64,000 nucleotides of DNA from Undaria pinnatifida (lineage: Eukaryota; Sar; Phaeophyceae; Laminariales; Alariaceae). Made by a program: the position numbers and the translations under genes. Shown here one piece after another: positions 42,879 to 53,884 of the stretch (positions are counted from its first letter, which is position 1; every line of letters starts with the position of its first letter). The stretch covers positions 186,699-250,698 of the forward strand of contig JABAKD010000024.1 of the NCBI GenBank assembly GCA_012845835.1, in the 5' to 3' direction. A model generated the notes under the pieces. It saw nothing but the letters and a program-made list of their open reading frames with translations. It was not told where the DNA came from and did not search any database.

Positions 42879-43319
42879 GGGCAGGGGCTCTGAGCTGTGT
42901 CTGCTTGACGAGAGGCGCGATTCTTCCGTAAAATTACGGGAATAGTTTCCAGCTGATCAGGCTGGAGGCCGTGGTGTCACTGCTGGCACGTCGCGCAGTG
43001 TCTGGTCTTCTTCCTGTAACACTGGGGCAAACGTAGCCTAAAGCACGTAGGCTACCGTGCTAATAGAAGATGCGGGGCCCGTTGACCCCGTGGGCGTCTT
43101 CATGAGCGGGGCTCGGGCAGGTGGCAACAATGTGTTTAACCGAGGATGCTCTTTTTCGGTAGCTCTCTCGGAGAGGGGAGACGAGGTAGCTAATCGTGTT
43201 GACTCCTCCTTGATGCTAAAAAGAACAGAGTGCCCGCTACTGTCGCAAGCAAACACCGGATCGAGCCTTGCAAAAGATGATGGTGTTTTAGTGTTGGCGT
43301 TCCCACACCTCAAACCGGC

Positions 43320-43395
43320 CGCCACCTCGTGATCAGAAAACGTTTTTGAGGATCGGCCGTCCCACACCTCAAACCGACCGCCACCGCATGTTCAG
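43320..43395. repeat. 53-bp tandem duplication
   Basis: CCCACACCTCAAACCG(G/A)CCGCC occurs at about 43301 and 43361 in an otherwise unremarkable GC-rich stretch. Confidence 0.85.
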
Positions 43396-43762
43396 AGAGA
43401 GGGGGGGGTGAACACGTTCGCGTAAAATGGCGTCGCGCCGTCACTGCAGCTATATTGCTGCGCGGCGCGTGCATGGGGGGGGAGCGCGCAAAGCGCAGGC
43501 TCTCGTGCGATGGCTAATGGGGGCGGTGTTTGGAGCGCGTATCCCCATAGCTGGAAGCGCGGGTTCCCGACGCTGAACTCAGACCATGACCGAGGGGAAC
43601 ATCGCTGGAAGCGCACGTTCTCGCCGTCAAAGAAGTTACCTGGCTGAGGGGAACCACGCTTGAAGTGCTTTCTCCCGCCGTCCGTACTACGCCGTAAAAA
43701 TTGTCAACAAACGGCGTAGGAACCAGTGGGCTGTTGACAAAGGATTTTTTTGATGAGTTATT

Positions 43763-44881
43763 TTACAGGCTAGCAACAGGTATGCAAGCATCTTCTGAAA
43801 CGAAAAGAGGTGTCCCCGACAGTGCCATCGACGGACAGGCGGAGTGTGCCGTACCGCCTTCGAGCTGATAACTGCCGGTACGGAATGTGCAAGGCTTGCG
43901 CGCGTTCGGATTTCCGCCTCGGTTATGGGCGGCGCCAAAGCGCATTCCAGGAGTAGGAGCGGGTGCAGAACAGGCGGGCAAGGGCGGGATACCACCATGG
44001 TGATCCGACGTGTATGTGTTATCGTCGTAACAGTTTATGTGGCACTGGTCCTGGTGGTACCCTCGCGATTGATCTTAGTGTTGGCGACGGTTTTTCTTGC
44101 GGTTTTTCGGGTGAGAAGATTTGCTGTCCACGCGGTAGCAGATCATGCGCGCTTGCTAACGCCAGTGTTCGTCATCGTCGCCACGTTGGCCAAGTTCAGG
44201 GATCCAGCAGCCGCTCGCATTAATGAAAGAATGCCTACAATGGGTGCAGGAGTGGTTGTCTTCGTGACAGTTGAGGCAGAGCGGCCGGTTTTCTCGGAGG
44301 GCATCAGCGCCAGTGGAGGGTGAAAGGAAGTCGCTCCAAAGAGGAGGGTAGTCGGTATTAAACGAGGCACTGGCGGCGAAATATCCTGCATAATGATGGT
44401 CTTCTAGTGGCCAGGAGTTCGATGTCTGGTCAAGGCGAGGGTCACATGAATAATCAATGGGCATGACAGTTGGATGATGGCTCGACCCCGTCTGCCACCA
44501 ACGCGACTGGGACGGCACTCGGCCCTGGCCGCGCCCTTGATCGGCAGACCGGGGCCCCGACGGGGCGGATGACTGCGCTCCCGTCGAAGAACAGGTTGAC
44601 AAAAATATGTTTCGTCGTTGGCGGTTGGTTTCTTATTATGTGACAAGTCGCTAAGAGCCTTCTACCTTGCATCCAACGAGGCTTATATCCGCGGGTCCAC
44701 TGCCTTCAAAATCAGGGTACAACGTATGCATGAGAGTCGGAAATTGCTCATTCACCGCCATCCAAACCACCTCCAACACCACATCCGCCCTCGGTGACAA
44801 ACCACGCTCACTCCCTGGAGAGGTCAACACAAGTGCGCGAACCTCTCGGCTTAAACAAGAAAAGGGCGTGCCGTTACACAT
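43763..44881 (-). pseudogene. retroelement Gag-like fragment with CCHC zinc knuckle
   Basis: The minus-strand frame 44602-44156 encodes a Ser/Pro/Gln-rich region followed by CLNCHEDNHSCTHC (44278-44237). This fits CX2CX4HX4C exactly, the zinc knuckle of retroelement Gag nucleocapsids, and RHSFINASGC follows. Further down the strand, in other frames, come a basic RNA-binding-like stretch (NRKKNRRQH, near 44100) and APAPTPGMRFGAAHN (43981-43763). Upstream, 44881-44651 reads LSPRADVVLEVVWMAVNEQF and MHTLYPDFEGSGPADISLVG, which could be the capsid part. No protease or polymerase follows on the minus strand. Plus-strand frames here (43844-44323) are judged shadows. Confidence 0.5.
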
Positions 44882-45222
44882 TCCAAAAGTATTTTCAACT
44901 TAGTGCAGTCCCCCCCCGTGCCGACCCTGTCGAAGTGCGTCACGAGCAGGCGTAGCAGGAGGATGAAAGCCTCAGACCCAGATTCTCCTCCCGGCATAGA
45001 TCTTGATACCTTTTGTCTGCTACTACTGCCATCTGGCCGTGGTCTATGCTGGAAGCCGATTACGAACGGGAGGAGGGTGACGAGCCGTGCCACGCTGAGC
45101 ATTCTCTCGCGCCATTCCTCCGCCCTCCGTTGCCTACGCCATAGCTGTGAGCACTGCCTCGGTTGTTGCGACCAAAGTTGCTGCTCGGCGGTGCCCTGAG
45201 CCGCCACCAGCACCCGACGCGC

Positions 45223-45801
45223 CTACCTCGCCTCCACCACCGCTGCCAGCCACGCGGCGGTAGTGGTGGTCGCCACCTCCATTATTCTTGTCGCCACCCC
45301 CGGAGCCACCATCCCCATGCGTGCGGTCCCCGTGGTTGCAACTGTCGCTGCATCGCTGTTTCCCCCGGGTGCGTTCCGCCAACAATTCCTCTGGGTCGGC
45401 CAGAAGACGTGGTTCAGGGCCTCGTCGTGGGCGATTCGCAGGGCCTTGACAAGGGCAAGTGCCGGGGCGGCTCTCGTCTGTCCGCTATAGGAGGTACAAT
45501 CCATTTGAGTCCAGGCCGCCTCCACTGAAAAGGCGTCCTCATGCCGCGACGCCGGCCTCTCTAACGTGAGGAGGACGGAGGCCGTTTCCACCACCACGGT
45601 CACCAACGTCGAGGAGAACTCTACCCTTTGCGCAAACGCCATGCACGCTGTGCTGCCATTGAAAACGGTGTCTTTCCCGGGCCGTGATCGATGGGATGCG
45701 GCAACCTGCGGGCACGTCAGAGGCGAGGGGCCCGCGATAGCTCCCGCCACATCCGACGCAACTAGTTGGGCGAGGCCTTGGTGCGCCCGCTCCGCTACCA
45801 A
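45223..45801 (-). CDS. unidentified ORF upstream of the Gag-like fragment
   Basis: The minus-strand frame has 192 codons without a proper ATG start (GTG at 45801). Its middle (EFSSTLVTVVVETASVLLTL, WTQMDCTSYSGQTRAAPALA, IAHDEALNHVFWPTQRN) reads more naturally than the Gly/Arg-rich plus-strand frame 45566-46162. It lies directly upstream of the Gag-like fragment on the same strand and may be part of the same decayed element or an independent gene exon. No domain recognised. Confidence 0.3.
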   Translation of the reverse strand: MVAERAHQGLAQLVASDVAGAIAGPSPLTCPQVAASHRSRPGKDTVFNGSTACMAFAQRVEFSSTLVTVVVETASVLLTLERPASRHEDAFSVEAAWTQMDCTSYSGQTRAAPALALVKALRIAHDEALNHVFWPTQRNCWRNAPGGNSDAATVATTGTARMGMVAPGVATRIMEVATTTTAAWLAAVVEAR

Positions 45802-46003
45802 GGACGGCTCCCGCGCAGCGGTCTTCGCCTGCTCGATTCTCCGTCAAAAAGACGTCGGGGTGCTTCGTGCAGGAGGATCGTCTGGTTGGCGTCGCCGAGC
45901 ACCCGTTGGGCCCACGCCCACGCATATGCCAAGTTCGAGCGGCCGGCTTAAGCGCTCCGATCCCGGGAGCTCTGGGGGGGGCGCTCCCCGGAGGGCGGAG
46001 AGC

Positions 46004-46672
46004 TCAAGCGGCGGCGGTAATGGTTCCCTGTCGAGCGCGGGGAGGCCCGCTGGTGTCGCTCCCCCGGGGCTGGCGAGAGCTGGCGTGGAGACGCCCCCGA
46101 GTCCGGTGGAGTTTATCCGTTTCCTTCGCTACGCGAACCGGCGAGTCCACCCTCGTAGCTGATGGATCCGGGTGAGGGTCTGGTGGTCCGTCCTCCGTCT
46201 CATCACCGGAACCCTTCTCCGGAAGTTCCCCCCGTCTCGAGTCGCGGGGTCTCGAGGGAGATCTACTAGACTCATGGGCATCCAGGTTGGGGCGTGTGGA
46301 AGATGTCAGCCTGCCCCGCTTCTTCACCGGTAAACATGTTGTTGCTTGTTGCCTGTAGGGAAGGCAGCGGAAGGAAGGGGTGTGATGGAAGGTGGCAGGA
46401 CGGGAACGACGCGTGAAGCGATGGAGGCAGATATATTGTTGTGGTGTCCCTGCTGCAACTAGCGGTAATATCTGTGTGCCAGCAAACAGCAAGACATGGG
46501 CCTCGACTCCCTCCAGCATCAGTGATGGTAGCATCCACGCCAACTTGCAGTATGAAATGAGGGCAGCGATGAGAAGGGTACCGTCAACCAAAACCGCAAC
46601 ATAAGAGCAGCGCCCAGTCTGACCGAAGGGTATACGCGTAACGCCCGCACAAACCGCAGGAAAATGGGCCAA
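46004..46672 (-). CDS. unidentified ORF with hydrophobic N-terminus
   Basis: 222 codons from ATG 46672. Residues 25-65 are hydrophobic (VAVLVDGTLLIAALISYCKL). The rest is Arg/Ser/Pro-rich and of low complexity. A CCCTACAG at about 46347-46354 (minus strand) could be a 3' splice site into the alternative frame SNNMFTGEEAGQADIFHTPQ, so an intron is possible. The 5' end overlaps the start of the satellite at 46.6 kb. Function unknown. Confidence 0.25.
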   Translation of the reverse strand: MAHFPAVCAGVTRIPFGQTGRCSYVAVLVDGTLLIAALISYCKLAWMLPSLMLEGVEAHVLLFAGTQILPLVAAGTPQQYICLHRFTRRSRPATFHHTPSFRCLPYRQQATTCLPVKKRGRLTSSTRPNLDAHESSRSPSRPRDSRRGELPEKGSGDETEDGPPDPHPDPSATRVDSPVRVAKETDKLHRTRGRLHASSRQPRGSDTSGPPRARQGTITAAA

Positions 46673-47810
46673 AAATGGACAACACTGATCCTAACCGCAG
46701 TGCAGGGGGCGGGCGGCAGCACAGTAAAGGTACGTCTGCACCCATCGCACCAAAACAGGCAGTATTTAACCTAGGTGCAGTGTAGGGGGGAGATAGCGCA
46801 GTAAAGGGTCGCACTAAGCGCCCACGCCCACGGAAGCAGAACGGGAAGCATTTGCCTTAGCGGTAATGTAGGAGGAGGGGTCACAGAGCCAATCGCGTAA
46901 AAACGGACAGCATTTGCGCTAACAGTCGTGTAGGGGGGCAGCTCAGCAGAGGGTCACGCAGCCAACCGCATAAAAATGGGCAGCATGTGCACCAACAGTA
47001 GTGCAGGGGGGCAGCACAGCAGAGGTTATACTGCCAACCACATAAAAACGGACAGTATATGGCCCGAACACGGCAGGTTACCCACCGACCGCACTATTGA
47101 GGGACGGTCGCGCCTACAAATAGTAGTGCTGCTTGTTGGACTATCGCTGCGGCGCCCGAAGGTAACGACAACACCAACCGCATTAAAATGGGCAGTAGAA
47201 CGCCAAGACCAGCTGTAGAACAGCGGCAGTATTGACCCTAGCAGAACTTTGAAAAGGTAGTGTGTACCAACCGCATTAAGGTGGGTATATACCGCCCGCC
47301 CGAACAAGGAAGTTTCCCCACCAACCGCACTATAGAGGAACGGTCGCGTCTACATCAGTGCTGCTTGCTGCATAATCGTTTATGTGCCTATAGATTACGG
47401 GAAAATCAACCGCATTAAAATGGGCAGTATAACGCCAAGACCAGCTGTGGAAAAAGGAGCAGTATCGGCCCTAGCAGCATTATGAAAAAGTAGTATGTAT
47501 GCCCGCAGCCGTATAAAAAGGCTGATTGTCCCCTAGTAGCAGTGTCGGAAGGACCGCATGCCCACTTGCGCTAGCAGTATAAAGCGCAGCATCTCCACTA
47601 ACTGTAGCAACGGCGTTGTAACGGAGAGTATCTGACCTAACATCTGCAGAAAAAATGCCAGCAGCGGCCCTAGCAGCATCGTGAAAGGCCGCGCACGTAC
47701 TAACAGCAGTAGAAAGACAGCACCACGCCTGACCAACTGAGAAGAACGGTGCATAAACCGACCGCACTATAATGGGACGATCACATTGACAGCAGCTCTG
47801 TGTGCTGCAA
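46610..47810 (+). repeat. ACCGCAT(T/A)AAAATGGGCAG satellite array
   Basis: The left part (to about 47060) has units of 70-75 bp: AACCGCATAAAAATGGGCAG, then A-CA(A/G)TAGTG(T/C)AGGGGGGCAG and CACAGCAGAGGGT. From about 47090 a larger unit of about 240 bp takes over, containing GGACGGTCGCG(C/T)CTACA, AGTGCTGCTTG(T/C)TG, AACCGCATTAAAATGGGCAG and ACGCCAAGACCAGCTGT. It is clearly repeated twice (47090 and 47330), with a third partial at about 47755. This is a two-level satellite; ORFs through it are not genes. Confidence 0.9.
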
Positions 47811-48149
47811 TATCGCTTCTTCTGTGCCCATACCATACAGGAAAAGTATTAGCATCTGCGTTCCAAGATAGAGGGCAACCCCCTCGCTGACCATTCGACT
47901 GAAGAAGCCAGCATATATATTTAGCGGTCACTAAATTCAAGTTATGTGGGATGGGAGACCCAAGACGAAGGCGTGGGAGACGCAAGACGAAAGGGGTACA
48001 CGCACAGCAGCGGAGGGTGTCAGTGCAGCGGTGTAATCGCATGGACAGCGGAGGGGACGTAAGCTGTGTGCTGTTGCTACGTGCGTGTCGGCGGGTGTCA
48101 GTGTCTAGCGAGTGCAACGTCGTTGCTGGGCGAGCTGGAGGTGTGGCCA

Positions 48150-48200
48150 CGTGGAAGATACGCAGTGGATCGCAGTGGATCGCAATCGATCGCAGTGGAT
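48150..48200 (+). repeat. GATCGCAGTG short tandem repeat
   Basis: Four imperfect 10-11-bp units (GGATCGCAGTGGATCGCAAT type). Confidence 0.85.
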
Positions 48201-48639
48201 CCTGGTGGGGTACGAAAGACATCGGATTCGTGATACAGGTTATATATACTATTTTCAACAGGAAAGTTGCCGCAATCTGTCCGACGTCAAGGTTGTACCA
48301 AAAAGCGGAGCCTGCACTGACAACCATCCAATACCCCTCTGTATTATGCTTGTATAGGAAAAAGGGAACGCGCCGGAACAAAATCCCATTATAGTTGCTC
48401 TGCTCTTTTGTATGAAGATAAACGGAGAGGTCCAATACCTGGGCACCCTGGCACGGCCGCGGAGAGCTGAAGCTACCACTGACATCTTGATCCAGCGCTG
48501 GTGGACCAAGACGGTGCCCTCGAAGGTCGACCTGGCTCCAAATGCAAACATGCAGAAGGTTGATTGAAGTCCATCGGTTTTTTTTGTCGGAACATCAGTA
48601 GATCCAGTCCAGATCCAATGCGCATGCCAAAACTGAGCT

Positions 48640-48870
48640 CCGGACAAACCGAGAGCATCTGAAAGCAGAGGCGGGTGCAGGTCAGGCAGAGCTGAGAGCG
48701 AGCCCGGAGGTGCACGAGACCGCGAAATTATTGAGGCTTGAGCAGAGCACCCAAGCCGTCTTGATGCAAGCGCATGTCAGACAGAGCTCGGGGCAAGCCC
48801 GGGGGTGTAGGGGATCGCAGCCGTCGTGACGCTTGTGCAGAGCAAGCAAGCCGTCTTCTCCTGGGTGGGG
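48640..48870 (+). repeat. about 110-bp imperfect direct repeat
   Basis: GTCAG(G/A)CAGAGCT followed by G(A/C)GAGCCCGG(A/G)GGTG, CTTG(A/T)GCAGAGCA and CAAGCCGTCTT occurs twice, and a shorter third piece precedes it. Confidence 0.8.
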
Positions 48871-49057
48871 GCAACCGATCTTGTCTCTCGAGGAGCAGCG
48901 CTCCGACGAAAAGCATATTCTGCGCGGAGTCGGGAGGGTGTCGTCCGGGTGACTGCCAGTAGGCCCTTGCTGTCTCACTGTTGCTGTAGTCACCGCCGGG
49001 AGGGAAGAGTACCTCACCGATTGAGGTTTCGTCCAAAACGAGCAAGAGCCGATCCAC
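48728..49057 (-). CDS. unidentified ORF
   Basis: The first half of this minus-strand frame (DRLLLVLDETSIGEVLFPPG, GDYSNSETARAYWQSPGRHP) reads like a real protein; the second half falls into the 110-bp repeat and degenerates. No family recognised, and the ATG could be internal. Confidence 0.25.
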   Translation of the reverse strand: MDRLLLVLDETSIGEVLFPPGGDYSNSETARAYWQSPGRHPPDSAQNMLFVGALLLERQDRLPPPRRRRLACSAQASRRLRSPTPPGLPRALSDMRLHQDGLGALLKPQ

Positions 49058-49059
49058 GG

Positions 49060-49820
49060 AAAAACTGAAAGCTTACCAAAAACAAAGACCATGATTCTCG
49101 AGCTCGGGGGATTTTCACTTGTTATCGTAGTGTTGCGAGGAACGTTCCCATGTGTTCCCATGTGTTCCCCAAGTGCTCCCAAATGTCACCAGTCGTATCT
49201 CGTTGATTCCTCAGTAACGCCTACGTCACTGTTTCGAGACACACCACCTCCGTGTTTGCCCTTTTTTGTGGTCAATTTTGTGTCCGTTCCGCATACATTA
49301 AAAATCCGGTATAACAAGCTCTGCTTTTTTTACTCTAAACAATTGTAACCGTGTTTCATACAATACATAGTACAATAACTAGGATTAGGTAGACATATTT
49401 GTTTCCGTTTTGTATACTGTATGAAGCACAATAAACCTCCAATAAATAGCAAGTATTTGTAGTAATCCCTGTACACCAATTTTATTATTCAATTATTGGC
49501 GGATTGTGAATGTTCAATTATTGGCGGAATATGAAAAATTATCCGGTTAAATACGTTGTACGTTGTATGTAGTACGCAGCTTGCAAAGATGAATATCGAG
49601 CGAAAATTCGTCGAACCCATAGCTGATGATGTTGTTGGAAAAATGTATAAGATGTGTTTGAAAAAAAAAAAAAACGGTTTGTAACTGGCCGTGTCTGTTG
49701 TGCAAAAAGATCTGTTATAATAAACGCTCGTCCTAGTGATGATGATTTTTTCAGGGTATGCTTGGCTCCATGTGTGTCTGTTTCGCATATAGGTTTCGTA
49801 TAGTTGAACGCAGATCATCC
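49060..49820. other. no gene recognised
   Basis: AT-rich, with a small direct repeat TTCAATTATTGGCGGA at about 49487 and 49512. Confidence 0.55.
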
Positions 49821-49824
49821 GCGG

Positions 49825-49945
49825 AGGCTTCCACGGAAGCTTCCGTGAAAGCTGTGTTCATGAAAGCTTCCATGGGAGCTACCTTCAAGAAAGAAGCTAC
49901 TTTCGGGAAGCTTTCATGGTAGCTTCCGTGGAAGCTACTTTCATC
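49825..49945. repeat. palindromic GGAAGCTTCC cluster
   Basis: Many partly palindromic GAAGCTTCC/GAAGCTACC units occur. CTTCCACGGAAGC (49828-49840) and GCTTCCGTGGAAG (49922-49934) are a perfect 13-bp inverted repeat, so the whole 107-bp segment can fold as one hairpin, with smaller hairpins inside. Confidence 0.85.
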
Positions 49946-50705
49946 AGCATTTCGACGCCGGCTTCAATGAAAGCGTCTATCGACGACAAGGATACCGATA
50001 GCCTCTCCGTTGCCAACCATGAAATGTATTTTCCCCCATATCTCACTCCTGATTTACCCTCGTCTTATCTAGTATCGACTTTTTCTAGGTTGTATGTCGA
50101 CACGACAGTCACGTCCAGCAATAATCCGCACGCCCTCTCTGATGCACCCGTCTCCTTTGCGCCATTACCGCGTCCACTCGACGCCAGAGACCAGCTGGTG
50201 AGCGTGTCCCATCCTTGGTTGAAGGCAGGACGTCCGTTGTTGCGCAGACAAGTATTCTGTTGAAGGTGGCTGTCGGACACTTGTTGCGTCGTGACGTATT
50301 TCGTCGTTGCTTTTGGCCGGGAGTACATTCATGTACCAGGTGGCACAAAGCATTGTTGACACGTCTCCAACTTTTAAACATGTTTACGCCGAGACAAACC
50401 AAGTCGTGGTTGCGATGCTTCCACCTTTCAAAGATAGCCCCTCAACCCGGGCCCTCCCCGTAGAGCACAGGCCGTGGTGCACGACGGAGCAAACAAGGGG
50501 GAAGGAAAGCTGAACCCGGGCGTCATGGACGTAGACAAACACTTGTGTCAAACACGGGGATAAAGTATGTATACATTCTAGCCTTTGCCGAGGTGAAGGC
50601 ATACGTACACGTCAAGCACACGTCCGCTATTCATCTTCCGCGTCGACAACCCTCTTAGACATCCGCGCCTTTCGACCAGGCGTCGCCCCTCCCCAGCCCC
50701 ACTCC

Positions 50706-51581
50706 TCACAAACCCCTCCCCCCACCGCTGCCACCGCCCCCTTTCCCCTTCGGCCGCCGCATCCTCGCATCGCCCACAGTTCCGCGTGCATGCGAACGAC
50801 GACGACGCAAGTTACGTGACGCAGGAGTGCGCAACCTGCGTGGACGGAGTTCTTGGCGACAGTGACGGGGGCACTGACGACGAGTTCGACGGTGGACGTT
50901 CCCAACGCGCGAGGCCCACGGAGGATGAAGACCCAGGGACACCCCCATTCCCCACGCGACGTGGGCTTGCACCGCCAACGCCTCAATTTGGCCGCGGTGT
51001 TGGGTGCGACTCGCGCTCTTCCGCCCCTCTTTGCCTTGGGGTTCACGAACGGGGCCGCAGCCGGTCGCAAAGCCGGGGCTGTGGCGGGGCGCAAACCGTG
51101 GCCAGGGTAGCACCGAGAACGACGGCGGCGCCGGTGAACGGAGCCACGTTGGCCGTGGCGGGCGGGACGGCCGACATAATAAGGGACGAAGTAACTGTGC
51201 CGTTCCCACCGAGTGGCGGATGCTTAAAGTTACCTCACACGAGGGCCGCGCTGAAGAGAATGTCGGAACCGTATTCCACCGATTGCCTTGAAGAGGCTGC
51301 GGGCGCTGGGCGGATGGAGGTGAGGAATGGAGCAAAATGCGAAGGGAAAAGCGGCAAGCGCGCCCAGAACATGGATGCCCAAATGTAGGTGCGTGTGCTG
51401 GGATTGGTGGTATGACGGGGTCGTACGTTGTTCCCCCACCACTGTTGTTTATAGAAGGATACCCGTCCTTACGTTTCCCGGACAACTGTCTGTTTGTTTC
51501 ACTCGGTCGTGGATGGGTTATGACCTCCATATACACTCCTGGCCCACGATACGAATACCCATGGTCCATGTGCGGGGTCAT
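50706..51581. CDS. overlapping ORFs on both strands, unidentified
   Basis: A GC-rich stretch is open for 291 codons on the minus strand (51581-50706) and 200 on the plus strand (50786-51388; no ATG at its start, GTG only). The plus frame has an acidic N-terminus (MHANDDDASYVTQE, GDSDGGTDDEFDGG). The minus frame is Arg/Pro/Ser-rich. Neither shows a domain. GC content alone can explain both, so I do not choose. Confidence 0.2.
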
Positions 51582-51718
51582 CGCCCCCCTGGGCTAGTGT
51601 GAAATAAGTTACCCCATATATGTCGTCCTGTACGCCATCGGGCGATCGGTCTGTAGCGGGGCCGTACGTAGGGAAGGTTTTATCCCCCCCCCCCTAAGCT
51701 GGGCATATCGTCCCGGCC

Positions 51719-51901
51719 GTGCCCACGCGTGATGCTGTTCCGGATTTCGCCGACGTTGCCCTCCTCTGGTATTTCCAGAAGGCGATGGGGCTCCAAACGG
51801 TTGGAGCGGTGGCGCGCCGGGAGCATGCCAACGCTGGCCCACCCAAGGCAAGAACAGTGTCTCTGGCGCAATTGTGGCTTTTGTGTGTTGGCGTTGGGTG
51901 A
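51719..51901 (+). CDS. short unidentified ORF
   Basis: 60 codons reading DFADVALLWYFQKAMGLQTV and REHANAGPPKARTVSLAQLW, which looks protein-like, but no family is recognised and there is no sign of neighbouring exons. Confidence 0.2.
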   Translation: MPTRDAVPDFADVALLWYFQKAMGLQTVGAVARREHANAGPPKARTVSLAQLWLLCVGVG

Positions 51902-52127
51902 AACGTTTACGCTTGGGAGGTTTGTGCCGTGGGCTTTGATTGGTAGCAAACAAAACCTGTGCACGACGTTCGTGATGGTGTAAGAAAACCGTGCACCCGC
52001 CGTCATTTTGTGGCGTTTAGTCTTCCTCCTGGCCGGTTCTTACGGAGGGGTATAATATGAAAATATAGAACTACTTACAAATACAGACTTACTTAGCGGC
52101 TCCTATCGACTTCCTTTAAACATTAAA

Positions 52128-52350
52128 TTTAAGATGTTTTCCTCTCCGTACCGCTGAGCGGGCTCAGATGCCGAACATAGAGCTCCTGAGAGCGTTCTCA
52201 TATGATCAACGCCATTTTTACCACGCTGAAACACACTAACTTTGAAATGTTATCTTCTCCGGACCGCTGAACAGGCTCAGATGCTTGAAATAGAGCTCCT
52301 GAGAGCGTTCTCGTCCGATCGAAGTCATTTTAACACGCTGAAACGTGGCC
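52128..52350 (+). repeat. 112-bp tandem duplication
   Basis: CCGCTGA(G/A)C(G/A)GGCTCAGATGC, AATAGAGCTCCTGAGAGCGT-type sequence, TCTC(A/G)T and AACACGCTGAAAC are present twice in tandem. Confidence 0.92.
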
Positions 52351-52439
52351 TTTCTTTTGTTGCTTTATTACGGAGTATCATGTTAACAGATCCCAGCTGA
52401 GCTACGGCTCAGTAGCGCACCGCACCGCTAGCTCAGCAG

Positions 52440-52545
52440 AGCAGCGACGTGCGGTGTCGTGCGGTGTTGTGCGGCGCCGTGCAGTGCCGTGCGATGCTGT
52501 GAGGTGCTGTACCGTGCTGCGTACGTGCTGTATGTTCGTTAGCAC
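52440..52545 (+). repeat. 10-bp minisatellite GTGCGGTGTC
   Basis: About nine diverged decamers (GTGCGGTGTT, GTGCGGCGCC, GTGCAGTGCC, GTGCGATGCT). Confidence 0.9.
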
Positions 52546-52594
52546 CAAGCGGGGTAGATTTCAAGTCATTGTATTACGTCTCCCAACCACAGGG

Positions 52595-52690
52595 TAGAGG
52601 TAAGTCGAGGAGAGAACTCATGCGTGAGACCTCTGAGAAGAGAACTCGTGCGTGAGGCCTCCGAGAAAAGAGAGTTCCCGAGCGAGAGCG
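52595..52690 (+). repeat. 35-bp repeat GAGAACTC(A/G)TGCGTGAG
   Basis: Two and a half units with AGACCTC(T/C)GAGAA spacer. Confidence 0.85.
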
Positions 52691-53880
52691 CACAGCAGTA
52701 TACCATCAAGAACGCCAGCCAAGTACTACTAGGCATCCAATAATAGTCCAGAAGCCCGAACAGTCACGAAATCGATACGTAACTGTCATACTAATAATAC
52801 AAAATCAACACCTTCCCGGGTTCTTCACAAGACATTGACGAATCAACAATTGACTTAATTCCATCACCTAAAACAACGAAGAATGGAAAGAGGAAACTCA
52901 TCCCCATGAGCGAAACCTCTCCCATGCTCCCACTTGCAACCATTGTAATCACAAGAAGAGATTACAACAGCTGCGTCATCAGCGCAAACCGTAAAGAAAC
53001 AGATAAAATGCCAGAGATCGCAAGGTCACCCTGACAAAGGTCACCCCTTAACCCCTACTACCACCATAGATACACAGATCATATTGGTAAAACAACATAG
53101 CCTAAATTCTTGTCCGCAAACACAGCATTTATCTGACGCAAAAAATTGCATACGCCCTCCCCGATACAAAGAATATCTGGCCATCCCGTTTTTCATTGCC
53201 AAACAATTGCTAAACAACTTACTTGTGAAATATATCAAGTTTTCAAAATATATAATCATTCGAATTCCCAAACAAGCTTGCAACCACCCATCAAGTTCGG
53301 AAAATCAACATCGGTAATCCTGTAACAAATTGTGACTTTGCATCCCCTCTCTCATTTGAGACCAGTATGTCCTGTACTGTAGGATAACAAGGATGCCCCA
53401 CCCCATCTTGCCAGCACACGTAGGCAACCACAAACGAAAGATACCAGCAAGACCTAGTAGCCAATGTAACCAATCCTCGCCAACAAGCGTATTTTTCCGA
53501 AATATTGGTCATTTGCAAAACACCATAAAACCGAAATTATTCTCCTATTGGCATTTTTTTGTTTGCTATATCTTCAAATAAGCAAAGAAACAATCAAAAT
53601 GCTGGCACTTTCGATATGAACAGCTCAAGCCCTCTCAGCTACGCAAACTATTCAACCATCGCAAAAACATCTCGTGTTTCGCTTCTCCTTTGCGAACCAG
53701 CATTCGGAAAATGATACTGTTGGTAAAATATACCATCAATCATGAATATGCTCTCCTCTATTTTCCAATCAATCAGAAAACTACTGCCAAAACAAAAGAT
53801 ACCCCAAAAATGAATACAATCAGTCCCACCATCAGTACCATACATCAGCGGTACACCTCTCAACAATATGGTGCACCCAC
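52691..53880. other. no gene recognised; AT-rich
   Basis: Base composition is clearly more AT-rich than to the left. ORFs are short and without motifs. Confidence 0.5.
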
Positions 53881-53884
53881 GCAC

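Noticed and set aside
43844-44323. 159-codon plus-strand frame with a hydrophobic stretch
   Set aside because: It is antisense to the CCHC zinc-knuckle frame, which has an exact motif; the hydrophobic run follows from that.
45566-46162. 198-codon plus-strand frame
   Set aside because: Ser/Gly/Arg-rich low complexity and antisense to the more natural minus-strand frame.
47767-48435. 222-codon minus-strand frame
   Set aside because: Its last third lies in the satellite array and the rest has no domain; composition explains it.
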